Under the pieces are notes generated by a model that worked only from the letters and a program-made list of their open reading frames with translations, was not told where the DNA came from and searched no databases. Below, piece by piece: positions 6,108 to 6,131 of a stretch of 6,131 nucleotides of DNA. Source of the DNA: Deltaproteobacteria bacterium (GTDB taxonomy: Bacteria > Desulfobacterota > DSM-4660 > Desulfatiglandales > Desulfatiglandaceae); NCBI GenBank assembly GCA_019307645.1, contig JAFDJF010000172.1, positions 1 through 6,131 of the forward strand, written 5' to 3'. Position 1 is the first letter of the stretch, and every line of letters begins with the position of its first letter. Position numbers and translations under genes: made by a program.

Positions 6108-6131
6108 GTCGGTTCAATTTCTCCACGCATA

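Larger units (their letters stand above)
5527..6131. other. Repeat-rich region without a supported gene
   Basis: This 605-bp stretch after dnaX holds a GGTTCAA tandem, two copies of one hairpin, a purine-rich GCGAAGCG/GAAGCGAAAGCG block with a TCCCG/CGGGA hairpin (5752-5774), heptamer repeats, and the right boundary element. The one open frame of note (5605-5847, 80 codons) translates these repeats, is rich in Arg and Lys, has no Shine-Dalgarno site and resembles no family. I consider the region non-coding. Confidence 0.6.

Overview
The window reads like an accessory-flavoured stretch of a Gram-negative, type IV pilus-bearing chromosome. Four protein genes and one tRNA are supported. My best guess is Desulfobacterota (Desulfobacterales-like). 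This rests on the style of the minor pilins, the DnaX C-terminal region and the intergenic repeats built from the heptamers TTCGTTA/TTCGTCA and GGTTCAA. It is an inference; no search was possible.

Layout: positions 1-94 hold a dispersed repeat whose second copy (6014-6107, same orientation, about 87% identical by eye) closes the window. On the minus strand lie two minor-pilin genes, transcribed leftward: a GspH/FimT-like prepilin (about 1063-1659, start uncertain) and a PilW-like prepilin (182-1036) whose Asp-rich segments look like Ca-binding EF-hand loops. Next comes a 259-bp AT-rich divergent intergenic region. On the plus strand follow rlmD (2129-3526), a 23S rRNA uracil-5-methyltransferase with all four Fe-S cysteines, then a promoter, a strongly foldable leader, tRNA-Ser(GGA) (3693-3786), and dnaX (3871-5526), the tau/gamma clamp-loader subunit. 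The last 600 bases (5527-6131) appear non-coding and are filled with short repeats and hairpins.

How the parts relate: the pilins form a small export/pilus unit independent of the plus-strand genes. rlmD, tRNA-Ser and dnaX are translation and replication housekeeping genes. The tRNA and possibly dnaX could share the promoter at 3547-3574. The usual dnaX partners (ybaB/ebfC, recR) and the usual pilW partners (pilV, pilX, pilY1) are absent from the window. Both gene blocks end in repeat-rich DNA.

I did not find a convincing new multi-gene system. The points most worth a second look are the folded leader in front of tRNA-Ser, the EF-hand-bearing PilW, the repeat-like DNA fused to the start of the GspH-like gene, and the paired boundary repeats.
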